The position numbers were made by a program, and so were the translations under genes. A stretch of 64,000 nt of DNA from Hevea brasiliensis. Taxonomy: Eukaryota; Streptophyta; Magnoliopsida; Malpighiales; Euphorbiaceae. Position 1 is the first letter of the stretch; each line of letters begins with the position of its first letter. The notes under the pieces are model-generated. The model was not told the DNA's origin. It saw only the letters and a list, made by a program, of their open reading frames with translations, and did not search any database. This document shows positions 28,288-39,914 of this stretch, piece after piece. The stretch lies in NCBI RefSeq assembly GCF_030052815.1, contig NC_079499.1:85413183-85477182 (forward strand), written 5' to 3'.

Positions 28288-28877
28288 GATCTGAATTATC
28301 CTCTCAGACTGGCCATCTGTCTATGGGTGGAATGCCGTACTGAAGTTCAATCTAGTTCCTAGGGCTCTCTGAAGACTACACCAGAATCTAGAAGTGAACC
28401 TAGGATCTCGGTCAGATACAATGGATACTGGCACTCCATGCAGTCTTACTATCTCATCAATGTACAACTTGGCCAATCTTTCTAAACTGTAATCCATCTG
28501 AACTGGCAGAAAATGAGTAGACTTAGTCAGTCTGTCAACAATGACCCAAACTGCATCATGACTCTTCTGTGTCCTCGGAAGTCCCATTACAAAATCCATC
28601 ATTATTCTCTCCCATTTCCATTCTGGTACTGGTAGTGGATGTGACAAACCAGCTGGTACTTAATGCTCTGCCTTCACTTGCTGACAAGTTAGGCATTTGG
28701 AAACAAATTCTACCACATCTCTTTTCATACTCCACCAGTAATGCTCCTTTAGCCCTCTATACATTTTTGTGCCAACAGGGTGCATGGAAAAAGGAGACTC
28801 GTGTTCTTCCTTCAAAATGATCTGCCTCAAATCAACATCATTAGGAACACACATTCTGCACTGGTGAAATAGTAGAT
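28288..28877 (-). pseudogene. A integrase zinc finger and core
   Basis: The HHCC region reads MHPVGTKMYRGLKEHYWW then [11 protein letters not shown], followed by [19 protein letters not shown] (first Asp), [13 protein letters not shown] (second Asp) and TDGQSE (Glu). In-frame stops are TAA at 28660-28662 and TAG at 28321-28323; both fit former Gln codons. The gene is cut at 28877 by insertion of B and resumes at 39915. Confidence 0.9.
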
Positions 28878-31800
28878 TGTGACACCCCTTACCCGTGTAC
28901 AGTATACCCGAGTAAGTAATGCCACACGGTGTACCGGCACATTCTAATATACCTTAATTAATTTATACCATGCTTGTGAATATAATTTATGAAATATAAT
29001 TTATTTTAGCCATTTATCAAAAGTATTATTTATTTGAGGTTCCGAAGATTTTAAAGAAAATCAGTGAGTCTGGCTAAAAATGGAGAAAACAGTTCTTCGG
29101 AACCTGTTAAAAACACTTCCAATATTTGTATTCCATCATTTCAAACTCCAATATCCAAAATCTCAACAATATTTCTCAATTTCAGTTCTCAACAACCTTT
29201 TCATTTCTCAAACATCCATCACATGTGATAATTAAGTATAAATCACAAATAAACATTTACTTTTCCATTCACAAATAAAATTTTCATAATTTACATGAAC
29301 ATTAATATACATTACACAAGTTTAATTACATATGAGAAAATCAAAATTTATTACAGAATGCCAAAATGACACCTAGTGTCCTACCAATGCAATCGCAGTT
29401 GAGGTGACACGGACATCGTGCGAATCGCAGGGATGGATTCACCCAGTCTGCGGTCTACTGGGCTCACGATCTGTATCTCCAGTACCTACGCGTGGCAAAA
29501 GCAACGTGCTAAGCAATAATGCTTAGTGGTGCAATAATATAATAAAAGAAAATAGCAGAAAATAAATATGTATAGAATGTGTATGATTTGTTTGTTCGGT
29601 ATTGGTATATCCATCATTTCATTAACTTTGTTCACTTTCATTCATTTGGTTGCTCAAGTAACCTACACTAGACGACTGGACTGGATAAACGGGTAAACTG
29701 GCATTGGGTACCTAGTACCTTGGGCCATCACACCATCGGTCACATATGCATCTCCCGGTGTGCAACAGAACAGCTAACAAGCTGTAAATACATCAGGCAC
29801 AATGCCAAATCTCAATACAAGGTCAGAATGGCTAAAAGCCATAGAATCACGGAATGGCATGTTGCCATGTGCAGTACTGCTAACTGAAACCAATTGGCAT
29901 GCCAAACTATCCAAACCAATCTTGTTAGGTATACTAGGGCATTTGAAACTTTTAAATTCTTCAATCTTTGAATTTCAAATTTCGGTGTCACTATTCACCT
30001 CTTTGGTCAACTAATATGTTGACTTTTAGGTAGAAATTAGGTACATTGGTTTTGGCACTCCCAACATACCACATTTTGCCTTTAAAACTTGTTGGAATTG
30101 GTCACCATTACCATTTCTAATTTTAAACCAAGAGGGCAGAAAATTTCAGTTTTTGAAGCATATGTTTACTGTTCTATTAAACACTGTTCCAGTGGGAATT
30201 TGAAGAAATGACAAACATGAAAGTTGTTCCTTATTTTGTCTAGTTGAATTTCCTTTTTTGAATCACTCCATTTGGAGTTTTGTAGCTCTAGATATGGCTC
30301 AAAAACCACAGCTGGCCGGATTGCCAATCTGCAGAATTGACCATATTACAGTAACATGAACAGTGATTGTGATTGCATTTTTGAATTGGTTCTGGCCATA
30401 ATTTGGGGTAGGTTTCTTCATGAAAGTTGTTTTTCTATGTCTTAACTTATTTCTCTAAAAATTTCAGGTCAATTGACCAAATTTACAGTGAGTTATGGCC
30501 AAATGAACAGTTACTGTTCATTTGGTCATTCTGCAGAATCAGTTGCAGGGTATCCGGATTGGGGCCAAGTTTTGGTCCTCTTGCTTTGGTCTTTTGGGCA
30601 TGATTTCTTCAGCAAAAATGTGCCATTATAAGCCTAGTTTCATATCCAATTGGCCAAACACCAATTGGACCAACACAGCCAAAGTTATGGCTGTGTAATT
30701 GGACTGGAATCTCAGTCACCATTCTGCTGTCTTTAGGCAGCCTACCATTTCAATTTGCCATGCCATTTTTCAGTCCAATTTATGATCAACATACCTCAAA
30801 TGGTCACTAATTGACCATTAGAGTGTTCTTTAACAGTTTCATAAGCCAAGTCAATTTTTTACTTCTCAAAACCCTAATGTCCAATTGAATTTACCCATAA
30901 ACCTCAATTAGCACACTAGTTCAACATCCATGCATATTCATACCTTAAACATCATTTCTAGCCACTCTAAATTCATTACAACAATCAAACTCATCCTTCC
31001 TTAGGGCTGCCGAAAATTGAAGAAACTCTAACATATATGATTTACTTCAAATTCTTACAATTTCTTAACTTAAAATGATGCTCTAGCAAGGATTAAAGGA
31101 GTGAGAGTGAAAGTATAGCACTAACCTTTAAGTGGCAGAATTTTCAGCCACCCAAACTCCTTTCTTTCTTCCTCTTTTGGCTGCCTAAAGCTTCCTTAGG
31201 GTGTGTAGATAAATTTTAGTGAAGATGACTCAGGGTTTTGGGGTGAGGTTTGAGAGGTTTTTCAAGCTTGAAAATGAAGAAAATGGAGGTTTAGGGCAAG
31301 GCTTGATTTCGGTTGCAATTGGGGAGGATGATGGCTGCTGGATTTTTAATTATTTTAGTCTTTGTTTTGTCTCTTTTAAGTATTTAAGAAAGCTTATTAG
31401 CTTGTGATTGGTTGGTAATTTATAAATGACATCATTATGATGTCACAAATTGCTTTATTTTGATTTTTCTTTTCTTTTCATCACTACTCAATTTCAATTA
31501 AATTTTTAGTAATGTTTCTTCATATTTTATGTCATATTAATTATTTAATTAACTTGACAAGTTGGCCAAAAATCACCTCTGAAGGCGAAATGACCAAAAT
31601 GCCCTCCGTTTGGCTTAACGGGTCAAAATTGTCTGTACCGATTGAAAAAATTTTCTAGGTATTTTCTTGGCATTCTAATGCCATGGGAACCTCAATAACC
31701 CTTCTCTGGAGTCTCAAAAATTATTTTATGAATTTTCCCCGGGTCTAAGGCTCCTCGTTGCGAGAAACGCAACTTCCCTCTGGTTACCCATTGCTAGGGC

Positions 31801-31980
31801 ACCGGCTCATTTAACTTGTTTGTATTTTATTTCTAAAATTTTTACTAAATTGTTCTTATCAATATTTGAGTTAATTATGGTTCCTCACTTTAGTTTAAAT
31901 ATTTTTCCGGACATTCTAGTCGGGATGACACCGACACGGAACAGTAGGATGTACGGAGTAGTTACCGGGAGGGTGTTACA
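28878..31980 (-). repeat. 3' LTR of B
   Basis: 3103 bp, TGTGACACCCCTTACCCG... to ...GGGAGGGTGTTACA. It contains a perfect 27-nt palindrome at 30499-30525. A 70-codon plus ORF at 29802 recurs at 37731 in the other LTR only because the LTRs are near-identical. Confidence 0.97.
30499..30525. repeat. 27-nt palindrome in LTR of B
   Basis: Arms CCAAATGAACAGT and ACTGTTCATTTGG around a single T. The partner LTR has it at 38429-38455 with one mismatch; family-A LTRs have related versions at 25987-26013 and 1324-1339. Confidence 0.85.
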
Positions 31981-31995
31981 ACTCTTCACCTCTAA
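31981..31995 (-). other. Polypurine tract of B
   Basis: Minus-strand AGAGGTGAAGAGT directly before the 3' LTR. Confidence 0.7.
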
Positions 31996-32739
31996 TTTAA
32001 ATTTCGTCCTCGAAATTTACCTGATGCAAACAGTTGAGGGAACTGTTGCCTCATCGTCTCTTCACTTTCCCAAGTTGCCTCCTTGGTGTTGTGGTGCCTC
32101 CAAAGCACTTTCACCAGTGGAATCTGTTTGTTCCTCAACTCTTTCACTTCCCGAGCCAAGATCCGTAGAGGTTCTTCCTCATATGTCAAATCCGGTTGTA
32201 TTTCAATTTCTTCTCTGGAGATGACATGTGAAGGATCTGAGCATGGATACGTGAAACACATTGTGAATCTTGTCCAGCTCTGGTGGTAAAGCTAGCCTAT
32301 AGGCCACTGGACCCACACGTTCGATGATTTCATATGGGCCAATGAACCTAGGGCTCAACTTACCTTTCCTTCCAAACCTCAATACCTTCTTCCATGGTGA
32401 AACCTTGAGGAACACTTTGTCGCCAACCACATATTCTATTTCTTTTCTCTTCAGGTCGGCATAAGATTTCTGTCTGTCTGAGGCAACCTTTAAGTTGGCT
32501 TTGATTGATTTTACCTTCTCCTCAGCCTGTTTCACCAGGTCTGGCCCTACCAGTTTGTCTTCGCCCAATTCAGTCCAGCACACTGGAGTTCTACATTTCC
32601 TCCCATATAGTGCTTCATATGGGGCCATTTGTATGCTAGCTTGGTAGCTATTGTTGTATGCAAATTCTGCCAGTGGGAGGTATCTATCCCAACTTCCCTC
32701 AAATTCAATGACACAACTCCTTAGCATATCCTCAAGGAC
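31992..32739 (-). pseudogene. B integrase C-terminal part and chromodomain
   Basis: From VLEDMLRSCVIEFEGSWDRY through YGRKCRTPVCWTELGEDKL, KLSPRFIGPYEIIERVGPVA and HNVFHVSMLRSF. A frameshift near 32240 changes frame, then DPSHVISREEIEIQPDLTYE and a chromodomain with LAREVKELRNKQIPLVKV and EATWESEETM. The upstream junction is the 74-bp intron-like segment. Confidence 0.9.
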
Positions 32740-32813
32740 CTGACATATATTTTATGTTATTGTTATCATTTCAGTTCAATATTTGTATTAATTCAATTGG
32801 TTTAATTGTTTAC
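32740..32813 (-). other. Intron-like 74-bp insertion in B integrase
   Basis: On the minus strand the exon-like ends are ...GTAATCCAG and GTCCTTGAGG. Between them lie 74 bases starting GTAAACAATTAAACC and ending ATATATGTCAG, very AT-rich, with in-frame stops. Removing it gives the unbroken family sequence ERVIQVLEDM. Element A has no such segment (ERIIQILEDM). Borders carry the usual GT and AG. Whether it is spliced is unknown. Confidence 0.8.
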
Positions 32814-34740
32814 CTGGATTACTCTTTCTGATTGCCCATCCGTCTGAGGATGGAAAGCTGTGCTGAAGTGGAGTTGTGTACCCAAGGACTCATGCAACTT
32901 CTTCCAAAATCTCGATGTGAACCTTGGGTCTCGATCAGATATGATGGAAAGTGGAATTCCATGCAGTCTAACTATCTCACTGATATACAATTCTGCTAAC
33001 TTTTCCAGTGAGTAGTCAGTCCTAACTGGCAGAAAGTGTGCTGACTTCGTCAATCGGTCCACTATCACCCATGCTGCATCATGTTTCTTCCGGGTGAGAG
33101 GTAGACCACTTACAAAATCCATGGTGACCCGATCCCATTTCCATTCAGGTATGCATATAGGCTGTAGCAAACCTGATGGAACTTGATGTTCTGCCTTGAC
33201 TTGCTGACATGTCAAGCATTTAGTCACATAGTCAGCTATGTCCTTCTTCATACCAGGCCACCAATATTGGAGCTTCAGATCATGATACATCTTTGTACTT
33301 CCTGGGTGCATAGCATATACACTGGTGTGTGCCTCTTTTAGAATACTGGCTTTCAATTCCCCATTATCTGGTACACACAGTCTTCCTTTGTAGTGCAGAC
33401 ACCCATCTGCTTTCACCTCATAGTCAGCTGCTTTTCCCTCTGGGATTTTGCTCATAATAGCCATTAGCTTCTCATCTACCTTCTGCCCATCTAAAATCTG
33501 TTGTAGCAGGTTTGGCCTCACTTGCAACTCAGCCAAAATAGCTCCATCTCGAATCAAAGTGAGACGGGCATTCAATGATCTCAAAGCTGTGATGGACTTT
33601 CTGCTCAAAGCATCAGCAACTACATTTGCCTTCCCAGGATGGTAGTCAATTACACAATCATAGTCCTTCAAAAATTCAATCCATCGCCTCTGTCTAAGGT
33701 TGAGCTCCTTCTGGGTTGGCAAATATTTGAGACTCTTGTGGTCTGTGTAAATGTAGCACTTTTCACCATACAAGTAATGCCTCCATATCTTCAGTGCGAA
33801 GATAATTGCTGCAAGCTCTAGATCATGGGTAGGGTAGTTCTGTTCATGTGGCCTTAGCTGTCTGGAAGCATAAGCGACCACCTTCCCCTCTTGCATCAGT
33901 ACACACCCTAACCCATTATGAGAAGCATCACTATAGACCACAAAGTCCTTTCCTGATACTGGCTGTGTTAACACTGGTGCCTCTGTCAACATAGCCTTCA
34001 ACTTCTTAAAACTGGTCTGACACTTGTCATTCCAGTCAAATCTGACATTCTTGTGTAATAGCTTGGTCATTGGAGCAGCTATTAAGGAAAATCCCTTCAC
34101 AAATCTTCTGTAATACCCAGCTAGCCCCAAGAAGCTTCTAACCTCAGTTGTATTTCTGGGAGGCTTCCATTCCATCACTGCTTCTATTTTCTTGGGATCC
34201 ACCCTAATCCCATCAGCTGACACTATGTGTCCAAGGAATGCAATCTCATTCAGCCAAAAGTCACACTTGGACAACTTAGCATACAGTTCCTTTTCTCTCA
34301 GGGTTTGCAGAGCAATCCTCAAATGCTCATCATGTTCTTCCCTGGTCTTAGAATACACCAAAATATCATCAATAAAGACCACTACGAACTGATCTAGGTA
34401 TGGATGGAAGATACGGTTCATAAGGTCCATGAATGCCGCTGGTGCATTTGTTAGGCCAAAGGGTATCACCAGAAACTCATAATGCCCGTACCGGGTCCTG
34501 AATGCAGTCTTTTGTACATCTGCATCCTTCACTCTCAACTGATGATACCCTGATCTGAGATCAATCTTAGAAAATACTCCTGCTCCCTTCAACTGATCAA
34601 ACAGATCATTAATTCTAGGCAACAGATATTTATTCTTCACAGTCACTTTATTCAACTGCCGGTAATCGATGTATAGCCTCAAAGTCCCATCCTTCTTTTT
34701 CACAAAGCGACCGGAGCTCCCCATGGTGACACATTTGGGC
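32814..34740 (-). pseudogene. B reverse transcriptase, RNase H and integrase core
   Basis: A long open frame of about 640 codons. [55 protein letters not shown] and the active site [13 protein letters not shown] near 34370. RNase [37 protein letters not shown] and [10 protein letters not shown]. Integrase: [63 protein letters not shown] and [10 protein letters not shown], so all DDE residues are present. The frame is lost upstream near 34740 (frameshift to the protease frame) and at the 3' end by the 74-bp insertion. Confidence 0.95.
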
Positions 34741-35610
34741 GTATGAACCCCTTATCAAGCAACTCTTGCAATGAGTTTTCAACTCCCTCAATTCGATGGG
34801 TGCCATCCTATAAGGAGCAATGGAAATAGGTCTTTGTGCCGGCAGTGTCTCAATAGCAAATTCAACTTCCCTTTCTGGTGGCAAACCAGGCAATTCTTCA
34901 GGAAATACCTCTGGGAAGTCTCTCACTGTGGGTATATTACTCAGGTTTGGCTTAGCCTGCCTAGTATCCACCACATGTGCTAGGTAGGCTTCACAGCCTT
35001 TTCTCATCATTCTTCTTGCAACTGTGGCTGAGATGACATTGGACAAGAAATATGTCCTTTCACCCACAACTGTAATCTCATTACCCTCAGGAGTTTTCAG
35101 AGAAATTCTCTTCAATTTACAATCAACTATTGCCTGATGACGTGACAACCAGTCCATTCCCAAAATCACGTCAAACTCGTGGAAGGGCAACTCAATCAGG
35201 TCTGCCAAGAATTCATACCCCTGAATCCTTAACGGGCAACCCTTGTATACCTTGTTCACCACTACACTGTGGCCCAATGGATTAGTGACCAGAATGTCTT
35301 GGTCACTCTCCCCTATTAGTATCCCCCTTTCTACGGGTAAGTTGATGCAAATGTAGGAATGAGTGGATCCTGGATCCACTAATGCATGCACAGGTGTAGT
35401 GTAGAGGGAGAACGTACCCCTGATGACGTCCGGGGCATCTTGCTCCTCCTGAGCTCTCAGGGCATAATTTCTGGCAGGTGGTCTGTTATCTGGCCTCTCT
35501 GCTGGCTCGGATGCAGGCCTCTGTGATGGTCCCACTGCGTCAGATCTGCCAGATTTTCTACCTCTCGTAGTGCGGAGGCGAGTCTTTACGCTTGTGTTGG
35601 AGCAACTGTA
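34741..35610 (-). pseudogene. B protease and protease-RT linker
   Basis: An aspartic protease with VHALVDPGSTHSYIC (D-x-G) near 35370, followed by FDVILGMDWLSRHQAIVDC and the linker IPTVRDFPEVFPEELPGLPP up to the RT ([18 protein letters not shown]). The frame shifts near 34760, just before the RT. The protease would cut the polyprotein. Confidence 0.9.
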
Positions 35611-36681
35611 GTAGTTCTGCGTGGACAGTTCTTCAACTGATGCTCTGTTGACCCACATCTCAAGCAGGCACCAGTCACTCTCCAACACTCCCCCTTGTGC
35701 CATTTCAGACAGTGTGGACATGCAGAAGATGTTGGGGCTGGTCCCCTGAACCCCATCCCTGGAGAGCTGCCCCGATGGTGTGGGTGACCTCTCTAGGGGT
35801 GAATCGTGGCTGGGCCCCGAGACCGACCACGACCATGTGGGCGACTGAACTGCATGCAGGTGGACCTCTGAACTTCTTCCAGTGCGGGGATGAGCTAGGC
35901 GGCCGGGCCCCTCTTCTGCTGTCTCTCCTTCAGTCCGCTCACTTATTCTTACTTTTTCAACCCTTATTGCAGCTTCCACTAACTTGCTAAATTCTGTGAT
36001 TCCCAAGGCAGTGAGCTGGATCTTGATGTTATCATTTAGTCCCTCTTCAAATCTCTTGCACCTTTCAACTTCATTAGGGACTATCTCCCTTCCGCAGCGA
36101 CTTAATCGGACAAATTCCTTCTCATACTCGGCCACTGATAGCTGTCTCTGCCTCAGGTTAATGAACTCTCTTCTTCTCTCTTCCAGGTATACAGTACCCA
36201 CATATTTCTTCTTGAACTCGGAGAGAAAGAAGTCCCAAGTTACAGCTTTTGGCTACACTTCACTGGACACAGTGTCCCACCATTCGTAGGCATCATCTTG
36301 CAACAAGGATACTGCAGCTTCTAGATTTTGCTCTGAGGTGCAGTGAAGTTGTTTTAAGACTTTGCCCGTTCTGTTCAACCAATTCTCGGCTGCAACAGAG
36401 TCATCTTCTCTCTTACCGAAAAAGTCCACTGCTCCAAACTTTCTTAGCCTTTCCAGGTGTGATTTCTGCTGTGGAGCTGGTGGTGGTGGTGGTGGTGCTG
36501 GCATTACTCCAGCCATTTGTCTAAAGAAGTCGGCCATTTGTTGGAACATGGCCTGTGGAGGCTGAGCAGGCTCTGCTTGAGCTGATGGAGTAGGTTCTCC
36601 CCTACCCCCAGTCTTAGCTGCTGCAGATGGAGCATGACTCTCCACTTCCTCCTCGACTGCTCTCTGAGATGAAGGATCCAT
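35611..36681 (-). pseudogene. B gag
   Basis: Starts at ATG 36681 (MDPSSQRAVEEEVESHAPSA), with a proline run, then the Gag core: KFGAVDFFGKREDDSVAAEN, LLQDDAYEWWDTV. TAG at 36253-36255 interrupts it where CAG is likely; it resumes as PKAVTWDFF... then RRREFINLRQRQLSVAEYEK and CKRFEEGLNDNIKIQL. The zinc knuckle (CLRCGSTEHQLKNCP, about 35620-35720) is in a different frame from the flanks, so two compensating frameshifts are present. Confidence 0.92.
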
Positions 36682-36787
36682 ATCTTATTCAAAATAAGAA
36701 AGACAAACAGATCTGCATTAGTGTCACCTCGACTCTTACAAATGCAATGCATGGTATGGACTCAATCTAGGCCCAGAAACGCCTAAA

Positions 36788-36803
36788 CCGTGCTCTGATA
36801 CCA
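36788..36803 (-). other. Primer-binding site of B
   Basis: Minus-strand TGGTATCAGAGCACGG, a clean tRNA-Met type PBS five bases inside the 5' LTR. Confidence 0.92.
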
Positions 36804-36808
36804 CTAAA

Positions 36809-39800
36809 TGTGACACCCCTTACCCGTGTACAGTATACCCGAGTAAGTAATACCACACGGTGTACCGGCACATTCTAATATACCTTAATTAATTTATACC
36901 ATGCTTGTGAATATAATTTATGAAATATAATTTATTTTAGCCATTTATTAAAAGTATTATTTATTTGAGGTTCCGAAGATTTTAAAGAAAATCCGTGGAG
37001 TACCTGGCTAAAAATGGAGAAATAGCTTCTTGAACTGTAAAAACACTTCCAATATTTGTATTCCATCATTTCAAACTCCAATATCCAAAATCTCAACAAT
37101 ATTTCTCAATTTCAGTTCTCAACAACCTTTCCATTTCTCAAACATCCATCACATGTGATAATCAAGTATAAATCACAAATAAACATTTACTTTTCCATTC
37201 ACAAATAAAATTTTCATAATTTACATGAACATTAATATACATTACACAAGTTTAATTACATATGAGAAAATCAAAATTTATTACACAATGCCAAAATGAC
37301 ACCTAGTGACCTAACAATGCAATCGCAGGTTGAGGTAACACGGACATCGTGCGTAATCGCAGGATGGATTCACCTACCGCGGTCTACTGGGCTCACGATC
37401 TGTATCTCCAGTACCTACGCGTGGCAAAAGCAACGCGCTAAGCAATAATGCTTAGTGGTGCAATAATATAATAAAAGAAAATAGCAGAAAATAAATATGT
37501 ATAGAATGTGTATGATTTGTTTGTTCGGTATTGGTATATCCATCATTTCATTAACTTTGTTCACTTTCATTCATTTGGTTGCTCAAGTAACCTACACTAG
37601 ACGATTGGACTGGATAAACGGGTAAACTGGCACTGGGTACCTAGTACCTCGAGCCGTCACACCATCGGTCACATACGCATCTCCCGGTGTGCAACAGAAC
37701 AGCTAACAAGCTGTAAATACATCAGGCACAATGCCAAATCTCAATACAAGGTCAGAATGGCTAAAAGCCATAGAATCACGGAATGGCATGTTGCCATGTG
37801 CAGTACTGCTAACTGAACCCTATTGGCATGCCAAACTATCCAAACCAATCTTGTTAGGTATACTAGGGCATTTGAAACTTTTAAATTCTTCAATCTTTGA
37901 ATTTCAAATTTCGGTGTCACTATTCATCTCTTTGGTCAACTAATATGTTGACTTTTAGGTAGAAATTAGGTACATTGGTTTTGGCACTCCCAACATACCA
38001 CATTTTGCCTTTAAAACTTGTTGGAATTGGTCACCATTACCATTTCTAATTTAAAACCAAGAGGGCAGAAAATTTCAGTTTTTGAAGCATATGTTTACTG
38101 TTCCATTAAATACTGTTCCAGTGGGAATTTGAAGAAATGACAAACATGAAAGTTGTTCCTTATTTTGTCTAGTTGAATTTCCTTTTTTGAATCACTTCAT
38201 TTGGAGTTTTGTAGCTCCAGATATGGCTTAAAAACCACAGCTGGTCGGATTGCCAATCTGCAGAATTGACCATATCTACAGTAACATGAACAGTGATTGT
38301 GATTGCATTTTTGAATTGGTTCTGGCCATAATTTGGGGTAGGTTTCTTCATGAAAGTTGTTTGTCTATCTCTTAAATTATTGATGTAAAAATTTCAGGTC
38401 AATTGACCAAATCTACAGTGAGTTATGGCCAAATGAACATTTACTGTTCATTTGGTCATTCTGCAGAATCAGTTGCAGGGTATCCGGATTGGGGCCAAGT
38501 TTTGGTCCTCTTGCTTTGGTCTTTTGGGCATGGTTTCTTCAGAAAAAATGTGCCATTATAAGCCTAGTTTCATGTCCAATTGGCCAAACACTAATTGGAC
38601 CAACACAGCCAAAGTTATGGCTGTGTAATTGGACTGGAATCTCAGTCGCCATTCTGCTGTCTTTAGGCAGCCTACCATTTCAATTTGCCATGCCATTTTT
38701 CAGTCCAATTTATGGTCAACATACCTCAAATGGTCACTAATTGACCATTAGAGTGTTCTTTAACAGTTTCATAAGCCAAGTCAATTTTTTACTTCTCAAA
38801 ACCCTAATGTCCAATTGAATTTACCCATAAACCTCAATTAGCACACTAGTTCAACATCCATGCATATTCATACCTTAAACATCATTTCTAGCCACTCTAA
38901 ATTCATTACAACAATCAAACTCATCCTTCTTTAGGGCTGCCAAAAATTGAAGATACTCTAACATATATGATTTACTTCAAATTCTTACAATTTCTTAACT
39001 TAAAATGATGCTCTAGCAAGGATTAAAGGAGTGAGAGTGAAAGTATAGCAGTAACCTTTAAGTGGCAGAATTTTCAGCCACCCAAACTCCTTTCTTTCTT
39101 CCTCTTTTGGCTGCCTAAAGCTTCCTTAGGTGTGTAGATAAATTTTAGTTAAGATGACTTAGGGTTTTGGGGTGAGGTTTGAGAGGTTTTTCAAGCTTGA
39201 AAATGAAGAAAATGGAGGTTTAGGGCAAGGCTTGATTTCGGCTGCAATTGGGGAGGATGATGGCTGCTGGATTTTTAATTATTTTAGTCTTTGTTTTGTC
39301 TCTTTTAAGTATTTAAGAAAGCTTATTAGCTTGTGATTGGTTGGTAATTTATAAATGACATCATTATGATATCACAAATTGCTTTATTTTGATTTTTCTT
39401 TTCTTTTCATCACTACTCAATTTCAATTAAATTTTAGTAATGCTTCTTCATATTTTATGTCATATTAATTATTTACTTAACTTGACAAGTCGGCCAAAAA
39501 TCACCTCTGAAGGTGAAATGACCAAAATGCCCTCCGTTTGGCTTAACAGGTCAAAATTGTCTATACCGATTGAAAAATTTTTCTAGGTATTTTCTTGGCA
39601 TTCTAATGCCATGGGAACCTCAATAACCCTTCTCTGGAGTCCCAAAAATTATTTTATGAATTTTTCCTCGGGTCTAAGGCTCCTCGTTGCGAGAACCGCA
39701 ACTTCCCTCTGGTTACCCATCGCTAGGGCACCTACTGCTTAACTTGTTTGTATTTTATTTCTAAAATTTTTACTAAATTTTTCTTATCAATATTTGAGTT

Positions 39801-39914
39801 AATTATGGTTCCTCACTTTAGTTTAAATATTTTTCCGGACATTCTAGCTGTCCGGACCGACACCGGTCACCGGAACAGTAGGATGTACGGAGTAGTTACC
39901 GGGAGGGTGTTACA
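36809..39914 (-). repeat. 5' LTR of B
   Basis: 3106 bp, paired with 28878-31980. Differences seen by eye are scattered substitutions and small indels, for example near 36990-37030. Confidence 0.97.

Larger units (their letters stand above)
28878..39914 (-). mobile_element. Tekay-type chromovirus B, complete, inside A
   Basis: Two LTRs of about 3.1 kb flank a 4.8 kb interior. Flanks are TAGAT (28873-28877) and TAGAC (39915-39919), a target duplication with one change. Minus-strand coding order is gag, protease, RT, RNase H, integrase, chromodomain. The LTRs look about 97% identical in the stretches I compared by eye, suggesting a fairly young insertion, yet gag-pol has one stop and several frameshifts. 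Confidence 0.96.

Noticed and set aside
29802..30014. 70-codon ORF repeated at 37731-37943
   Set aside because: The repeat is due to the two LTRs of B; no domain and no start context.
35697..36565. Plus-strand ORFs opposite B gag
   Set aside because: Shadows of gag on the other strand.
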